Shown one piece after another: positions 1 through 9,352 of a stretch of 64,000 nucleotides of DNA. The stretch is taken from positions 62,001-126,000 of the forward strand of contig NZ_VJNO01000010.1 in the NCBI RefSeq assembly GCF_007096885.1. The letters are read 5' to 3'. Numbering within the stretch: position 1 is the stretch's first letter; every line of letters starts with the position of its first letter. The notes under the pieces were generated by a model that worked only from the letters and a program-made list of their open reading frames with translations, had not been told where the DNA came from and made no database searches. The position numbers were made by a program, and so were the translations under genes. The DNA is from Streptomyces sp. 130. Lineage in GTDB: Bacteria; Actinomycetota; Actinomycetes; Streptomycetales; Streptomycetaceae.

Positions 1-990
1 CCGCCGTCCTGGCTGCCGGCCGACCCGTACATAGCGGCGCTGATCGGCACGGTCGTCCTCGCGGCGCTGCTTCCGGCCTCGGGCCCGGCCGCCGAGGTGG
101 CCGGCGGGGCCTCCACGGGCGCGGTCGCGCTCCTCTTCTGCCTGTACGGGGCGCGCCTGTCGACGGCCGAGGCACTGGACGGGCTGCGGCACTGGCGGCT
201 CCACCTCACGGTGCTGGCCTGTACCTTCGTCGTCTTCCCCGTCCTGGGCCTGGCGAGCGCGGGACTCGTGCCGTATGTCCTGTCACCGCAGCTGCAGAGC
301 GGCTTCCTCTTCCTGTGCCTCGTCCCCTCGACCATCCAGTCGTCGATCGCCTTCACCTCGACCGCCCGGGGCAACGTGCCCGCCGCGATCTGCGCGGGTT
401 CCTTCTCCTCGATCGCCGGGATCTTCCTCACCCCGCTCCTCGCCGCCGCGCTGCTGGGCGGCAGCGGCGGCGGATTCTCCGGTGACGCCCTGCTGAAGAT
501 CGGCGTCCAGCTGCTGGCACCGTTCGCCGCGGGGCAGCTGCTGCGCCGGCGCGTCGGAGGGTTCGTCGCCCGGCACCGCAAGGTCCTCGGCCTGGTCGAC
601 CGCGGCTCGATCCTGCTCGTCGTCTACACCGCGTTCAGCGAGGGCATGGTCGCCGGCATCTGGCACCAGGTCACCCCGGCCCGGCTCGGCGCGCTCCTCG
701 CGGCCGAGGCGGTCCTGCTCGCGCTGATGCTCACGGTGACCTGGTACGGCGCGAAGCGCCTCGGCTTCGGCCGGGCCGACCGCGTCGCGATCCAGTTCGC
801 CGGCTCGAAGAAGAGCCTGGCCTCCGGGCTGCCCATGGCCAGCGTCCTCTTCGGCGCGCAGGCGAGCCTGGCGGTGCTGCCGCTGATGCTCTTCCACCAG
901 ATGCAGCTGATGGTCTGCGCGGTGATCGCCGGACGGCGCGCCCGTGACGCTCAGGCGGAGGCGTCGCCGGAGGCCGTACCGGTGGGCTGA
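1..990 (+). CDS. Bile acid:sodium symporter family transporter (5' truncated by window edge)
   Basis: The frame is open from the first base, so the start lies outside the window. The visible product of about 329 residues is a polytopic membrane protein with many hydrophobic segments and very few charged stretches. The order of helices and the conserved stretch [13 protein letters not shown] near residue 270 fit the SBF-like (YfeH/bile acid:sodium symporter) family, whose members import organic anions with sodium. The last 40 bases overlap convergently with fdhD. The substrate cannot be read from sequence. The family call is fairly firm; the physiological role is not. Confidence 0.8.
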   Translation, partial: PPSWLPADPYIAALIGTVVLAALLPASGPAAEVAGGASTGAVALLFCLYGARLSTAEALDGLRHWRLHLTVLACTFVVFPVLGLASAGLVPYVLSPQLQSGFLFLCLVPSTIQSSIAFTSTARGNVPAAICAGSFSSIAGIFLTPLLAAALLGGSGGGFSGDALLKIGVQLLAPFAAGQLLRRRVGGFVARHRKVLGLVDRGSILLVVYTAFSEGMVAGIWHQVTPARLGALLAAEAVLLALMLTVTWYGAKRLGFGRADRVAIQFAGSKKSLASGLPMASVLFGAQASLAVLPLMLFHQMQLMVCAVIAGRRARDAQAEASPEAVPVG

Positions 991-1823
991 CCCGCCTCCA
1001 GCGCGATGCGGTGCTCTCCCGCGTACACGTTCATCGAGGGCCCCCGCAGGAAGCCGACCAGGGTCAGGCCCGTCTCGGCGGCCAGGTCGACGGCGAGGGA
1101 GGAGGGCGCCGAGACGGCCGCCAGCACGGGGATGCCGGCCATCACCGCCTTCTGCGCCAGCTCGAACGAGGCCCGCCCCGACACCAGCAGGACCGACCGG
1201 GACAGCGGGAGCCGCCCGTCGGTCAGCGCCCGGCCCACCAGCTTGTCGACCGCGTTGTGCCGCCCCACGTCCTCCCGTACGTCCATCAGCTCGCCGGTCT
1301 CCGAGAACAGCGCCGCCGCGTGCAGGCCGCCGGTCCGGTCGAAGACCCGCTGGGCCGCCCGCAGCCGGTCCGGCAGTCCGGCCAGCAGCGAGGGGGCCAG
1401 CAGCAGCGGGGGAGCGTCGGCGACGGGGTGCCGGGTCGTGGTGCGCACGGCGTCCAGGCTGGCCTTGCCGCACAGCCCGCACGACGACGTGGTGTAGACG
1501 TTGCGCTCCAGCGTGAGGTCGGGGACCTCGACGCCCGGCGCGAGCCCGACGTCCACCACGTTGTACGTGTTGACCCCTTCCGCGGTCGCGCCCGCGCAGT
1601 ACACGATCGACCGCACATCGCCCCGGTCGCCGATCACGCCCTCGCTGACCAGGAAGCCCGCCGCCAGCGCGAAGTCGTCGCCCGGGGTGCGCATGGTGAT
1701 GGCCAGCGGCTTCCCGTTCAGCCGGATCTCCAGGGGCTCCTCGGCGACCAGGGTGTCGGGGCGGGAGGAGACGGCCCCGTCCCGGATGCGGATGGTGCGG
1801 CGGCGCTCGGTGACCCGTCCCAT
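951..1823 (-). CDS. fdhD: Sulfurtransferase FdhD, formate dehydrogenase accessory protein
   Basis: FdhD moves sulfur from a cysteine desulfurase to the molybdenum cofactor of formate dehydrogenase, which activates the enzyme. The 290-residue product has the family's double-cysteine motif CGLCGK at residues 115-120, and the conserved stretches [15 protein letters not shown] near residue 50 and [12 protein letters not shown] in the C-terminal half. I chose the ATG at 1823 because homologues begin MGRVTxRRR; a longer frame upstream is low-complexity and not conserved. No formate dehydrogenase gene is in the window, so the client is encoded elsewhere. The 3' end runs 40 bases into the convergent transporter gene. 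Confidence 0.93.
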   Translation of the reverse strand: MGRVTERRRTIRIRDGAVSSRPDTLVAEEPLEIRLNGKPLAITMRTPGDDFALAAGFLVSEGVIGDRGDVRSIVYCAGATAEGVNTYNVVDVGLAPGVEVPDLTLERNVYTTSSCGLCGKASLDAVRTTTRHPVADAPPLLLAPSLLAGLPDRLRAAQRVFDRTGGLHAAALFSETGELMDVREDVGRHNAVDKLVGRALTDGRLPLSRSVLLVSGRASFELAQKAVMAGIPVLAAVSAPSSLAVDLAAETGLTLVGFLRGPSMNVYAGEHRIALEAGQPTGTASGDASA

Positions 1824-2073
1824 GACCGTTGAACCCGTGTTTCCGTGTGTGAGGTGGGGATGAGGGCGCACCGGCGGTGCACCCGACGCTGCCATTGTCC
1901 TGCACCTCCGGGGCGGTGCCGCAACGGGAGGGGCGGGTCCCCGGCCACCGGCGGGTGGTGCCGAGCCCTCCAAGCCGGGGCCGGTAATCCTGTGGGATCA
2001 CCTGCCCCCGTACCGGGCGGTAGCGACCAAGACTGGTTGGTTCCTGACAGATGGAGCGAGGGGACCTTTGTTT

Positions 2074-3024
2074 ATGACCGGCTCACGTGTCGTGGCGCTC
2101 GGCCACTACCAGCCCGCCAAGGTGCTCACCAACCACGATCTGGCTGCCATGGTCGACACCAGTGACGAGTGGATCACCAGCCGCGTCGGCATCAGGACCC
2201 GTCACATCGGCGGCCCCGACGAGCCGGTGGACGAGCTGGCCGCGCACGCCGCCGCCAAGGCCCTCGCCTCGGCCGGTCTCCAGCCGTCCGACATCGACCT
2301 GGTGCTGGTCGCCACCTCCACCGCCATCGACCGCTCGCCGAGCATGTCGGCCCGGGTCGCCGCCCGCCTCGGCATGGCGGCGCCCGCGGTGATGGACATC
2401 AACGTGGTGTGCTCCGGCTTCACCCACGCCCTCGCCACCGCCGACCACACGCTGCGGGCCGGTGCCGCCACCCGGGCCCTGGTCATCGGCGCCGACAAGA
2501 TGGGCGACATCGTCGACTGGACGGATCGTTCCAGCTGCGTGCTGATGGGGGACGGCGCCGGCGCGGCCGTCGTCGTCGCCGATACGGCGCGGAGCGGGCG
2601 CCCCGGCATCGGACCGGTCCTGTGGGGGTCGGTCCCCGGCATGGGGGACGCGGTCCGCATCGAGGGGACGCCGCCGCGCTTCGCGCAGGAGGGCCAGGCG
2701 GTCTACCGCTGGGCCACCACCCAGCTGCCCCCCATCGCCCGCAAGGTCTGCGAGAAGGCGGGCCTGACCCCCGAGGACCTGGCCGCGGTCGTCCTGCACC
2801 AGGCCAACCTGCGGATCATCGAGCCCGTCGCCCGGAGGATCGGCGCGGTCAACGCCGTCGTCGCGCGCGACGTGGTCGACTCCGGCAACACCTCCGCCGC
2901 CTCCATCCCGATGGCCCTGTCCAAGCTCGTCGAACGGGGCGAGATCCCCGGCGGCGCGCCCGTGCTCCTCTTCGGCTTCGGCGGCAACCTCAGCTACGCG
3001 GGACAGGTGATCAGCTGCCCGTGA
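2074..3024 (+). CDS. Beta-ketoacyl-ACP synthase III (KAS III) family protein
   Basis: A 316-residue thiolase-fold enzyme of the FabH family, which condenses an acyl-CoA starter with malonyl-ACP. The catalytic triad is visible: Cys113 in VVCSGF, His242 in LHQAN and Asn272 in DSGNTS. The C-terminal GFGGNLSYAG is also typical. Length matches FabH. ATG 2074 is preferred over an in-frame TTG at 2068 because the GAGGGG ribosome-binding site around 2058 is then well spaced. The gene stands alone, with no acpP, fabD or fabF beside it, so it is probably a second FabH-like enzyme rather than the housekeeping copy. It could serve a secondary pathway encoded elsewhere. Confidence 0.88.
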   Translation: MTGSRVVALGHYQPAKVLTNHDLAAMVDTSDEWITSRVGIRTRHIGGPDEPVDELAAHAAAKALASAGLQPSDIDLVLVATSTAIDRSPSMSARVAARLGMAAPAVMDINVVCSGFTHALATADHTLRAGAATRALVIGADKMGDIVDWTDRSSCVLMGDGAGAAVVVADTARSGRPGIGPVLWGSVPGMGDAVRIEGTPPRFAQEGQAVYRWATTQLPPIARKVCEKAGLTPEDLAAVVLHQANLRIIEPVARRIGAVNAVVARDVVDSGNTSAASIPMALSKLVERGEIPGGAPVLLFGFGGNLSYAGQVISCP

Positions 3025-3162
3025 ACCGAGGGTGACCCAGCCTTTGTCCTCGCAGTGGAGAAAGTTCGCCGGATTTCCGCGCGACTTCTTCCCAGCCCCG
3101 GCAACCGCTGCTACGTTCCCCTCCCAAGCCCGACGGACAGGCCGACGAGGCGGGAGGGGCGC

Positions 3163-4353
3163 GTGAGACGCATGACGGCACGACCCGCGAACGCCCACCA
3201 GGCGCGGCTGCTCCGGCTGTTGCGCGACGGCGGGCCCAACTCCCGGGCGAAGCTGGGCGATCAGGTCGACCTCTCCCGGTCCAAGCTGGCCGTCGAGGTC
3301 GACCGGCTGCTGGAGACCGGACTCGTCGTCGCCGACGGGCTGGCCGCGTCCCGGGGCGGACGCCGCTCGCACAACGTCCGCCTCGCCCCGCACCTGCGCT
3401 TCCTCGGCGTCGACATCGGCGCCACCTCCGTCGACGTGGCGGTCACCAACGCGGAGCTGGAGGTCCTGGGCCACCTCAACCACCCGATGGACGTACGCGA
3501 AGGCCCCGTCGCGGTCTTCGAGCAGGTGCTGTCCATGGCGGCGAAGCTCCGGGACGCCGGGCTCGCCGCCGGCTTCGACGGCGCCGGGATCGGTGTCCCC
3601 GGACCGGTCCGCTTCCCCGAGGGCGTCCCCGTCGCACCCCCGATCATGCCCGGCTGGGACGGCTTCCCGGTCCGCGAGGCGCTCAGCCAGGAGCTGGGCT
3701 GCCCGGTCATGGTCGACAACGACGTGAACCTGATGGCCCTCGGGGAGCAGCAGGCGGGCGTCGCCCGTTCCGTGGGCGACTTCCTCTGCGTCAAGATCGG
3801 TACGGGCATCGGCTGCGGCATCGTCGTCGGCGGCGCCGTCCACCGGGGCGCGACGGGCAGCGCCGGCGACATCGGGCACATCCAGGTCGAACCCGGCGGC
3901 CGGCTCTGCGCCTGCGGCAACCGGGGCTGCCTGGAAGCCCACTTCAGCGGCGCCGCCCTGGCCCGCGACGCCGAGGACGCGGCCCGGTCCGGACGGTCCG
4001 CGGAGCTGGCGGCCCGCCTCGACGCGTCCGGCCGGCTCACCGCCGCGGACGTGGCCGCCGCCGCTGCCGCCGGGGACGCCACCTCGCTCCTCCTGATCCG
4101 CGAGGGCGGCAACCGCGTCGGCCAGGTCATCGCGGGCCTCGTCAGCTTCTTCAACCCCGCCCTGGTGGTGATCGGCGGCGGGGTGACCGGACTCGGCCAC
4201 ACCCTGCTGGCCGCCGTCCGGGCCCAGGTCTACCGGCGCTCCCTGCCGCTGGCCACCGGCAACCTACCGATCGTCCTGGGCGAGCTGGGGCCCGCCGCCG
4301 GAGTCACCGGCGCGGCCAGGCTCATCAGCGACCACCTCTTCTCACCCGCCTGA
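3163..4353 (+). CDS. ROK family transcriptional regulator
   Basis: ROK-type repressor of about 396 residues. An N-terminal winged helix-turn-helix (about residues 10-65, with NSRAKLGDQVDLSRSKLAVE) is followed by a sugar-kinase-like domain. The kinase domain starts with the phosphate-binding GVDIGATS, and the ROK zinc motif CACGNRGCLEAH lies near residue 250. It sits directly upstream of, and on the same strand as, a CUT2 sugar importer operon, so it most likely senses the imported sugar or a derivative. GTG 3163 has GGAGG five bases upstream; ATG 3172 is an alternative that removes only three residues. Confidence 0.88.
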   Translation: MRRMTARPANAHQARLLRLLRDGGPNSRAKLGDQVDLSRSKLAVEVDRLLETGLVVADGLAASRGGRRSHNVRLAPHLRFLGVDIGATSVDVAVTNAELEVLGHLNHPMDVREGPVAVFEQVLSMAAKLRDAGLAAGFDGAGIGVPGPVRFPEGVPVAPPIMPGWDGFPVREALSQELGCPVMVDNDVNLMALGEQQAGVARSVGDFLCVKIGTGIGCGIVVGGAVHRGATGSAGDIGHIQVEPGGRLCACGNRGCLEAHFSGAALARDAEDAARSGRSAELAARLDASGRLTAADVAAAAAAGDATSLLLIREGGNRVGQVIAGLVSFFNPALVVIGGGVTGLGHTLLAAVRAQVYRRSLPLATGNLPIVLGELGPAAGVTGAARLISDHLFSPA

Positions 4354-4418
4354 CCCGCCCGGCCCGCCCGTGCGGCCGGCCCCACACACCCGCACCTCGT
4401 CCGCCGAGGGGATTCGTC

Positions 4419-5945
4419 ATGGCTCCGCAACCACCGCTGCTCACCATGTCCGGCATCACCAAGTCCTTCCCCGGTGTCCGCGCCCTCGACGGCGTCGACC
4501 TGGAGGTCCAGGCCGGCGAAGTGCACTGCCTCCTCGGCCAGAACGGGGCCGGCAAGTCCACCCTCATCAAGGTCCTGGCCGGCGCCCACCAGCCCGACGG
4601 CGGCGAGATCACCTGGCGCGGCGCACCCGCCGAACTCAAGTCGCCGCTGGCCGCGATGCGCCTCGGCATCGCCACGATCTACCAGGAACTCGACCTGGTC
4701 CGGGGCCTGTCGGTCGCCGAGAACGTCTTCCTGGGCCACGAGTTCACCAGCGCCGGCTTCGTCGTCCGCTCCCGCCGCGCCCGCGCCGAGGCCGCCGCCC
4801 TGCTGGCCCGGCTCGGCCACCCGGAGATCGACCCGGCCCGCCCGGTCGGTGAACTCTCCGCCGCCCAGCAGCAGATCGTGTCCATGGCCCGCGCCCTCTC
4901 GCACGACGTACGGCTCATCGTGATGGACGAACCGTCCGCCGCGCTCGACCCCGACGAGGTCGGCAACCTCTTCCGGGTCATCGCCTCGCTCACCGCCCAG
5001 GGCGTCGCCGTCGTCTACATCTCGCACCGCCTGGAGGAGATCCGCCGCATCGGCGACCGGGTGACGGTGCTGAAGGACGGCCGGGCCGTCGCCACCGGGC
5101 TGCCCGCCGAGACCACCCCGACGCACGACATCGTGGCGCTGATGACGGGCCGCGAGGTGGAGTACGTCTTCCCGCCCCGGACCCCGCCGCCCGCCCGGCG
5201 CGCCGAGGCCGCCCCCGTACTCACCGTCGAAGGACTCGCCAGGGACGGGGAGTTCGCCCCGGTCGACCTGGAGGTGCGGCCGGGCGAGATCGTCGGCCTC
5301 GCCGGGCTCGTCGGGTCCGGGCGCTCCGAGATCCTGGAGACGGTCTACGGCGCCCGCCGGGCCACCGCCGGACGGGTCACCGTCGACGGGAAGGCGCTGC
5401 GGCCCGGGAGCGTGCGCTCCGCCGTCGCGGCCGGCATCGGCCTCGCCCCCGAGGAGCGCAAGGCCCAGGCCCTGCTGATGCTCGAGTCCGTCACCCGCAA
5501 CGTCTCGCTGTCCACCCTGTCCCGCTACTCCAGGGCCGGCCGGCTCGACCGCGTCGCGGAGCGCCGGGCGGCGAGCGAGGCCGCCCGTGCCCTGTCGCTG
5601 CACCCCGACAACCCGGACACCGCCGTCCGCACCCTCTCCGGCGGCAACCAGCAGAAGGCGGTCCTGGCCCGCTGGCTGCTGCGCGGCTGCCGGGTGCTGC
5701 TGCTGGACGAACCGACCCGCGGCGTCGACGTCGGCGCCCGGGCCGAGCTCTACGCCGTGATCCGCCGGCTGGCCGACGAAGGGCTGGCCGTGCTGCTCGT
5801 CTCCAGCGAAGTGCCCGAAGTCCTGGGCCTCGCCGACCGGGTGCTCGTGCTGCGCGAGGGGCGGGTCGTGCACACCGCCGACGCCGCGGACCTGGACGAG
5901 CACCGCGTACTCGACCTCGTGATGGAAGGGAGCCCGACGCCATGA
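4419..5945 (+). CDS. Sugar ABC transporter ATP-binding protein (CUT2, RbsA-like)
   Basis: A 508-residue double ATPase of the CUT2 importer family, which energises uptake of monosaccharides at the cytoplasmic membrane. The first half has Walker A GQNGAGKST (residues 40-48), signature LSAAQQQ and Walker B LIVMDEP. The second half has the degenerate Walker A GLVGSGRSE typical of RbsA/XylG, signature LSGGNQQK and Walker B VLLLDEPTRGVDVG. GAGGGG lies upstream of the ATG. The stop overlaps the permease start in ATGA, so the two are translationally coupled. Confidence 0.95.
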   Translation: MAPQPPLLTMSGITKSFPGVRALDGVDLEVQAGEVHCLLGQNGAGKSTLIKVLAGAHQPDGGEITWRGAPAELKSPLAAMRLGIATIYQELDLVRGLSVAENVFLGHEFTSAGFVVRSRRARAEAAALLARLGHPEIDPARPVGELSAAQQQIVSMARALSHDVRLIVMDEPSAALDPDEVGNLFRVIASLTAQGVAVVYISHRLEEIRRIGDRVTVLKDGRAVATGLPAETTPTHDIVALMTGREVEYVFPPRTPPPARRAEAAPVLTVEGLARDGEFAPVDLEVRPGEIVGLAGLVGSGRSEILETVYGARRATAGRVTVDGKALRPGSVRSAVAAGIGLAPEERKAQALLMLESVTRNVSLSTLSRYSRAGRLDRVAERRAASEAARALSLHPDNPDTAVRTLSGGNQQKAVLARWLLRGCRVLLLDEPTRGVDVGARAELYAVIRRLADEGLAVLLVSSEVPEVLGLADRVLVLREGRVVHTADAADLDEHRVLDLVMEGSPTP

Positions 5946-6976
5946 CCCACCCCGTTCCCACGGCGCGGCAGAGCGGGCCGGACCAGGCCCCCGCCCCCGT
6001 GACCCCGAAGAAGCCCGCACCTCCGCGCACCCTCGGACTGCGCCCGGACCTGCACACCCTGTCCCTGCTCGGCATCCTCGCCGTGCTGGTGGCCGTCGGC
6101 GGATTCACCGAGCCCGACGCCTTCCTGGACACCGGGAACCTCCAGCTCGTCCTGACCCAGGCGTCGGTGATCGGTGTCGTCACCGTCGGCGTCACCTTCG
6201 TCATCACCTCGGGCGGCATCGACCTCTCGGTCGGCGCCATGGTCGCCCTCGCCTCCGTCTGGGCGAGCACGGTCGCCACCCAGGAGTACGGGCTCGCGGG
6301 CATCCTGTTCACCGCCGTCCTCGTCGGTCTCGGCGCAGGGCTGGTCAACGGGGTGCTCATCGCGTACGGGAGGGTGGTGCCGTTCATCGCGACGCTGGCG
6401 ATGCTCGCCTCGGCGCGCGGAGTCGCCCTCATGATCACCGACGGCAAGACCCAGATCGTCACCGTCGACGCGGTCCTGGACCTGGGGCTCCCGGACTCCT
6501 ACGTCCTCGGCGTCCCGCCGCTCGTCCTGATCTTCGCCGCGGTCACCGCCGCCGGCTGGCTGCTGCTGAACCGTACGACCTTCGGCCGCCGCACCGTCGC
6601 CATCGGCGGCAACGCCGAAGCGGCCCGGCTCGCGGGCATCGACGTCCGCAGGCAGCGGCTCTGCCTCTACCTGCTGTCCGGGCTCTGCTGCGGCATCGCG
6701 GCCTTCATGCTGATCATCCTGTCCGGCTCCGGCCAGAACACCGCCGGCAACCTCTACGAACTCGACGCCATCGCCGCCGCGATCATCGGCGGCACCCTCC
6801 TCAGCGGCGGACGCGGCACCATCACCGGCTCCGTCCTCGGCGTCCTGATCTTCACCACGATCACCAACATCTTCGCGCTCAACAACCTCCAGAGCGACGT
6901 CCAGCAGATCGCCAAGGGCGCGATCATCGTCGCCGCCGTCCTCGTCCAGAGCCGCACCGCCCGTACCGAGACCTGA
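5942..6976 (+). CDS. Sugar ABC transporter permease (CUT2, RbsC-like)
   Basis: The 344-residue permease forms the membrane channel of the importer. It has a proline-rich cytoplasmic N-terminus of about 35 residues and then about eight to ten hydrophobic segments. The stretches TSGGIDLSVGAMVAL and RTTFGRRTVAIGGNAEAARLAGI are hallmarks of the RbsC/XylH/AraH family. It starts inside the stop of the ATPase gene (ATGA) and is followed by the lipoprotein gene after about 57 bases. The substrate is not identifiable from the permease alone. Confidence 0.95.
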   Translation: MTHPVPTARQSGPDQAPAPVTPKKPAPPRTLGLRPDLHTLSLLGILAVLVAVGGFTEPDAFLDTGNLQLVLTQASVIGVVTVGVTFVITSGGIDLSVGAMVALASVWASTVATQEYGLAGILFTAVLVGLGAGLVNGVLIAYGRVVPFIATLAMLASARGVALMITDGKTQIVTVDAVLDLGLPDSYVLGVPPLVLIFAAVTAAGWLLLNRTTFGRRTVAIGGNAEAARLAGIDVRRQRLCLYLLSGLCCGIAAFMLIILSGSGQNTAGNLYELDAIAAAIIGGTLLSGGRGTITGSVLGVLIFTTITNIFALNNLQSDVQQIAKGAIIVAAVLVQSRTARTET

Positions 6977-7033
6977 CCGGCCCCGGCCCGTTCACCTCCC
7001 GCACCCACCCACCGGACGAAGGGTTCCACAGCC

Positions 7034-8074
7034 ATGCCGCAAACCAGTCGCAGAGGGCTCCTGTTCGGCACCGCCGCCGTCTCCGCCGGCGCCCTCCTCA
7101 CCGCCTGCACCAGCAACGAACCCAAGGAGAAGGACGCGCCCGCGCGGAGCGGGGCGCCCGCCGCCGACGACAAGCCGGGCAAGCCCGTCACCATCGGTTT
7201 CGCCGGACCCCAGGCGGACCACGGCTGGCTCAACGCCATCAACGAGAACGCCAGGTCCCGGGCGGAGAAGTACTCCGAAGTGACCCTGGAGACCACCGAG
7301 GGCTCCAACGACACCGCCGCCCAGATCGGCCAGGTCAAGACCCTCATCAACAAGAAGGTCGACGTCCTGGTCGTCCTGCCCGCCGACGGCAAGGCCCTCA
7401 CCCAGGTCGGCCTGGAAGCCATGCGCGCCGGCATCCCCGTCATCAACCTGGACCGGATCTTCGCCTCGCCGCAGGCGTACCGCTGCTGGGTCGGCGGCGA
7501 CAACTACGGCATGGGCCTCAACGCCGGGACCTACATCGGCGAACAGCTCAAGGACAAGAAGAACGCCAAGGTCGTCGAGCTCGCCGGCATCGACAACCTG
7601 GAGCTCACCAAGCAGCGCAGCAAGGGCTTCGCCGACGCGCTGAAGAACTACCCCAACATACAGCTGGTGGCCCGTCAGGCGGCCGACTTCACCGTGGAGT
7701 CGGGCCAGGCCAAGATGGCGCAGCTGCTCCAGGCGCAGAAGAAGTTCGACGCCCTGTGGAACCACGACGACGACCAGGGGGTGGGCGCCCTCCGCGCGAT
7801 CCAGCAGGCCGGCCGCGACGAGTTCCTGATGGTCGGCGGCGCGGGCGCCAAGTCCGCGATGGACGCCATCAAGGCGGACGACAGCGTCCTGAAGGCCACC
7901 GTCCTCTACCCGCCGACCATGGCCGCCTCCGCCATCGACCTGGCCCGCGCCCTCGGCCAGTCCAAGGGCGTGACCGGCCTCTCCGAGCTGGAGATCCCCA
8001 CCAGCCTCACCCTGTACTCCGCCGTCGTCACCAAGGACAACGTCGACCAGTACCTGCCGACGGGCTTCAACTGA
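7034..8074 (+). CDS. Sugar ABC transporter substrate-binding lipoprotein (CUT2, RbsB/peripla_BP_4-like)
   Basis: A 346-residue binding protein that captures the sugar outside the membrane. The N-terminus has a twin-arginine-type sequence (SRRGLLFG) followed by a lipobox LLTAC with Cys at about residue 25, so it is probably exported folded and lipid-anchored. The mature part has the periplasmic-binding-protein class I pattern (VTIGFAGPQADHGW, then DVLVVLPADGKAL, then a WNHDDDQG hinge-region motif) found in ribose- and inositol-type binders. It is the third gene of the transporter operon and is followed by two catabolic genes. Confidence 0.93.
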   Translation: MPQTSRRGLLFGTAAVSAGALLTACTSNEPKEKDAPARSGAPAADDKPGKPVTIGFAGPQADHGWLNAINENARSRAEKYSEVTLETTEGSNDTAAQIGQVKTLINKKVDVLVVLPADGKALTQVGLEAMRAGIPVINLDRIFASPQAYRCWVGGDNYGMGLNAGTYIGEQLKDKKNAKVVELAGIDNLELTKQRSKGFADALKNYPNIQLVARQAADFTVESGQAKMAQLLQAQKKFDALWNHDDDQGVGALRAIQQAGRDEFLMVGGAGAKSAMDAIKADDSVLKATVLYPPTMAASAIDLARALGQSKGVTGLSELEIPTSLTLYSAVVTKDNVDQYLPTGFN

Positions 8075-8124
8075 CCCGCCCCGCGACCGCACGTGCCGCA
8101 CCACCGACGAGGAGGAAGCCCCGG

Positions 8125-9339
8125 ATGGCCCAGAGGGATCAGACGCAGCACGAGACGGCAGCGCCGCCGGCGCTCGGGATCGGCATGGTCGGATACGCGT
8201 TCATGGGCGCCGCCCACTCACAGGGCTGGCGCACCGCCGGACACGTCTTCGGCCTGCCGCTGCGGCCGGTGCTGGCCGCGGTCTGCGGACGCGACCGCAC
8301 CGCGGTCGAGGCCGCGGCGGACCGGCACGGCTGGGCCGCCGCCGAGACCGACTGGCGCGCCCTGATCGCCCGCGACGACGTGCAGCTGGTCGACATCTGC
8401 ACCCCCGGCGACAGCCACGCGGAGATCGCCGTCGCCGCCCTGGAGGCCGGCAAGCACGTCCTGTGCGAGAAGCCGCTCGCCAACACCGTGGCCGAGGCGG
8501 AGGCCATGGCGGCGGCGGCCGGCCGCGCCGCCGCCCGGGGCCGGTCCGCCTTCGTCGGCTTCAACTACCGCCGGGTGCCCGCCCTCGCCCACGCCCGGCG
8601 GCTCGTCGCTGAAGGCCGCCTCGGCGCCCTGCGCCACGTACGCGCCGTCTACCTCCAGGACTGGCTGACCGACCCCGCCTCCCCTCTCACCTGGCGTCTC
8701 GACAAGGACCGCGCGGGTTCCGGCGCGCTCGGCGACCTCGGGGCCCACGTGGTGGACCTCGCGCAGTACCTCGCGGGGGAGCCGCTGACCGAGGTGTCGG
8801 CGCTGACCGAGACCTTCGTACGCGAACGCCCCCGGCCAGCCGGACCGTCCGGGGGCCTTCGCGGCGGCGCGGCGGCCGGGGGCACGGGCCCGGTCACCGT
8901 GGACGACGCCGCCGTCTTCACCGGCCGGCTCGCCTCCGGCGCCCTGGCGTCCTTCGAGGTGACCCGGATGGCGGCCGGCCGCAAGAACGCCCTGCGCCTG
9001 GAGATCAACGGGGAGCGCGGCTCGCTCGCCTTCGACCTGGAACGCCTCAACGAACTGTCCTTCCACGACCACACCGAACTCGCCGCCACGGCCGGATTCC
9101 GGCGCGTCCTCGTCACCGAGCCCGAGCACCCGTACCTGGAGGCGTGGTGGCCGCCGGGCCACACCCTCGGCTACGAGCACACCTTCGTCCACCAGGCCCG
9201 CGACGTGGTGTGCGCCATCGCCGGAGGAGGCGGCGCGCCCGTGCCGTCCTTCGCGGACGGCCTCCAGGTGCAGCGGGTGCTGGCCGCGGTGGAGGAGAGC
9301 GCCGCGAAGAACTCCGCCCTCGTCCCCGTAACCCTCTAG
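8125..9339 (+). CDS. Gfo/Idh/MocA family oxidoreductase
   Basis: An NAD(P)-dependent sugar or polyol dehydrogenase of 404 residues. The N-terminal Rossmann fold begins at about residue 18 ([11 protein letters not shown]), and the catalytic-lysine motif EKPLANT is at residues 115-121. The C-terminal half has the family's mixed sheet domain ([29 protein letters not shown]). GGAGGAAG lies six bases before the ATG. It is placed between the transporter and an isomerase/epimerase, as in inositol, levoglucosan and 3-keto-sugar catabolic operons, so it probably oxidises the imported sugar. The substrate is inferred only from context. Confidence 0.92.
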   Translation: MAQRDQTQHETAAPPALGIGMVGYAFMGAAHSQGWRTAGHVFGLPLRPVLAAVCGRDRTAVEAAADRHGWAAAETDWRALIARDDVQLVDICTPGDSHAEIAVAALEAGKHVLCEKPLANTVAEAEAMAAAAGRAAARGRSAFVGFNYRRVPALAHARRLVAEGRLGALRHVRAVYLQDWLTDPASPLTWRLDKDRAGSGALGDLGAHVVDLAQYLAGEPLTEVSALTETFVRERPRPAGPSGGLRGGAAAGGTGPVTVDDAAVFTGRLASGALASFEVTRMAAGRKNALRLEINGERGSLAFDLERLNELSFHDHTELAATAGFRRVLVTEPEHPYLEAWWPPGHTLGYEHTFVHQARDVVCAIAGGGGAPVPSFADGLQVQRVLAAVEESAAKNSALVPVTL

Positions 9340-9352
9340 GAGGTCCCGCCCC

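Noticed and set aside
283..2001. Very long open frame on the minus strand over the transporter and fdhD
   Set aside because: Product is Arg/Gly/Pro-rich low complexity, typical of an off-frame reading of GC-rich codons; the real genes explain the region.
2083..4200. 705-codon minus-strand frame opposite the KAS III and ROK genes
   Set aside because: No recognisable domain, biased composition, and fully antisense to two well-supported genes.
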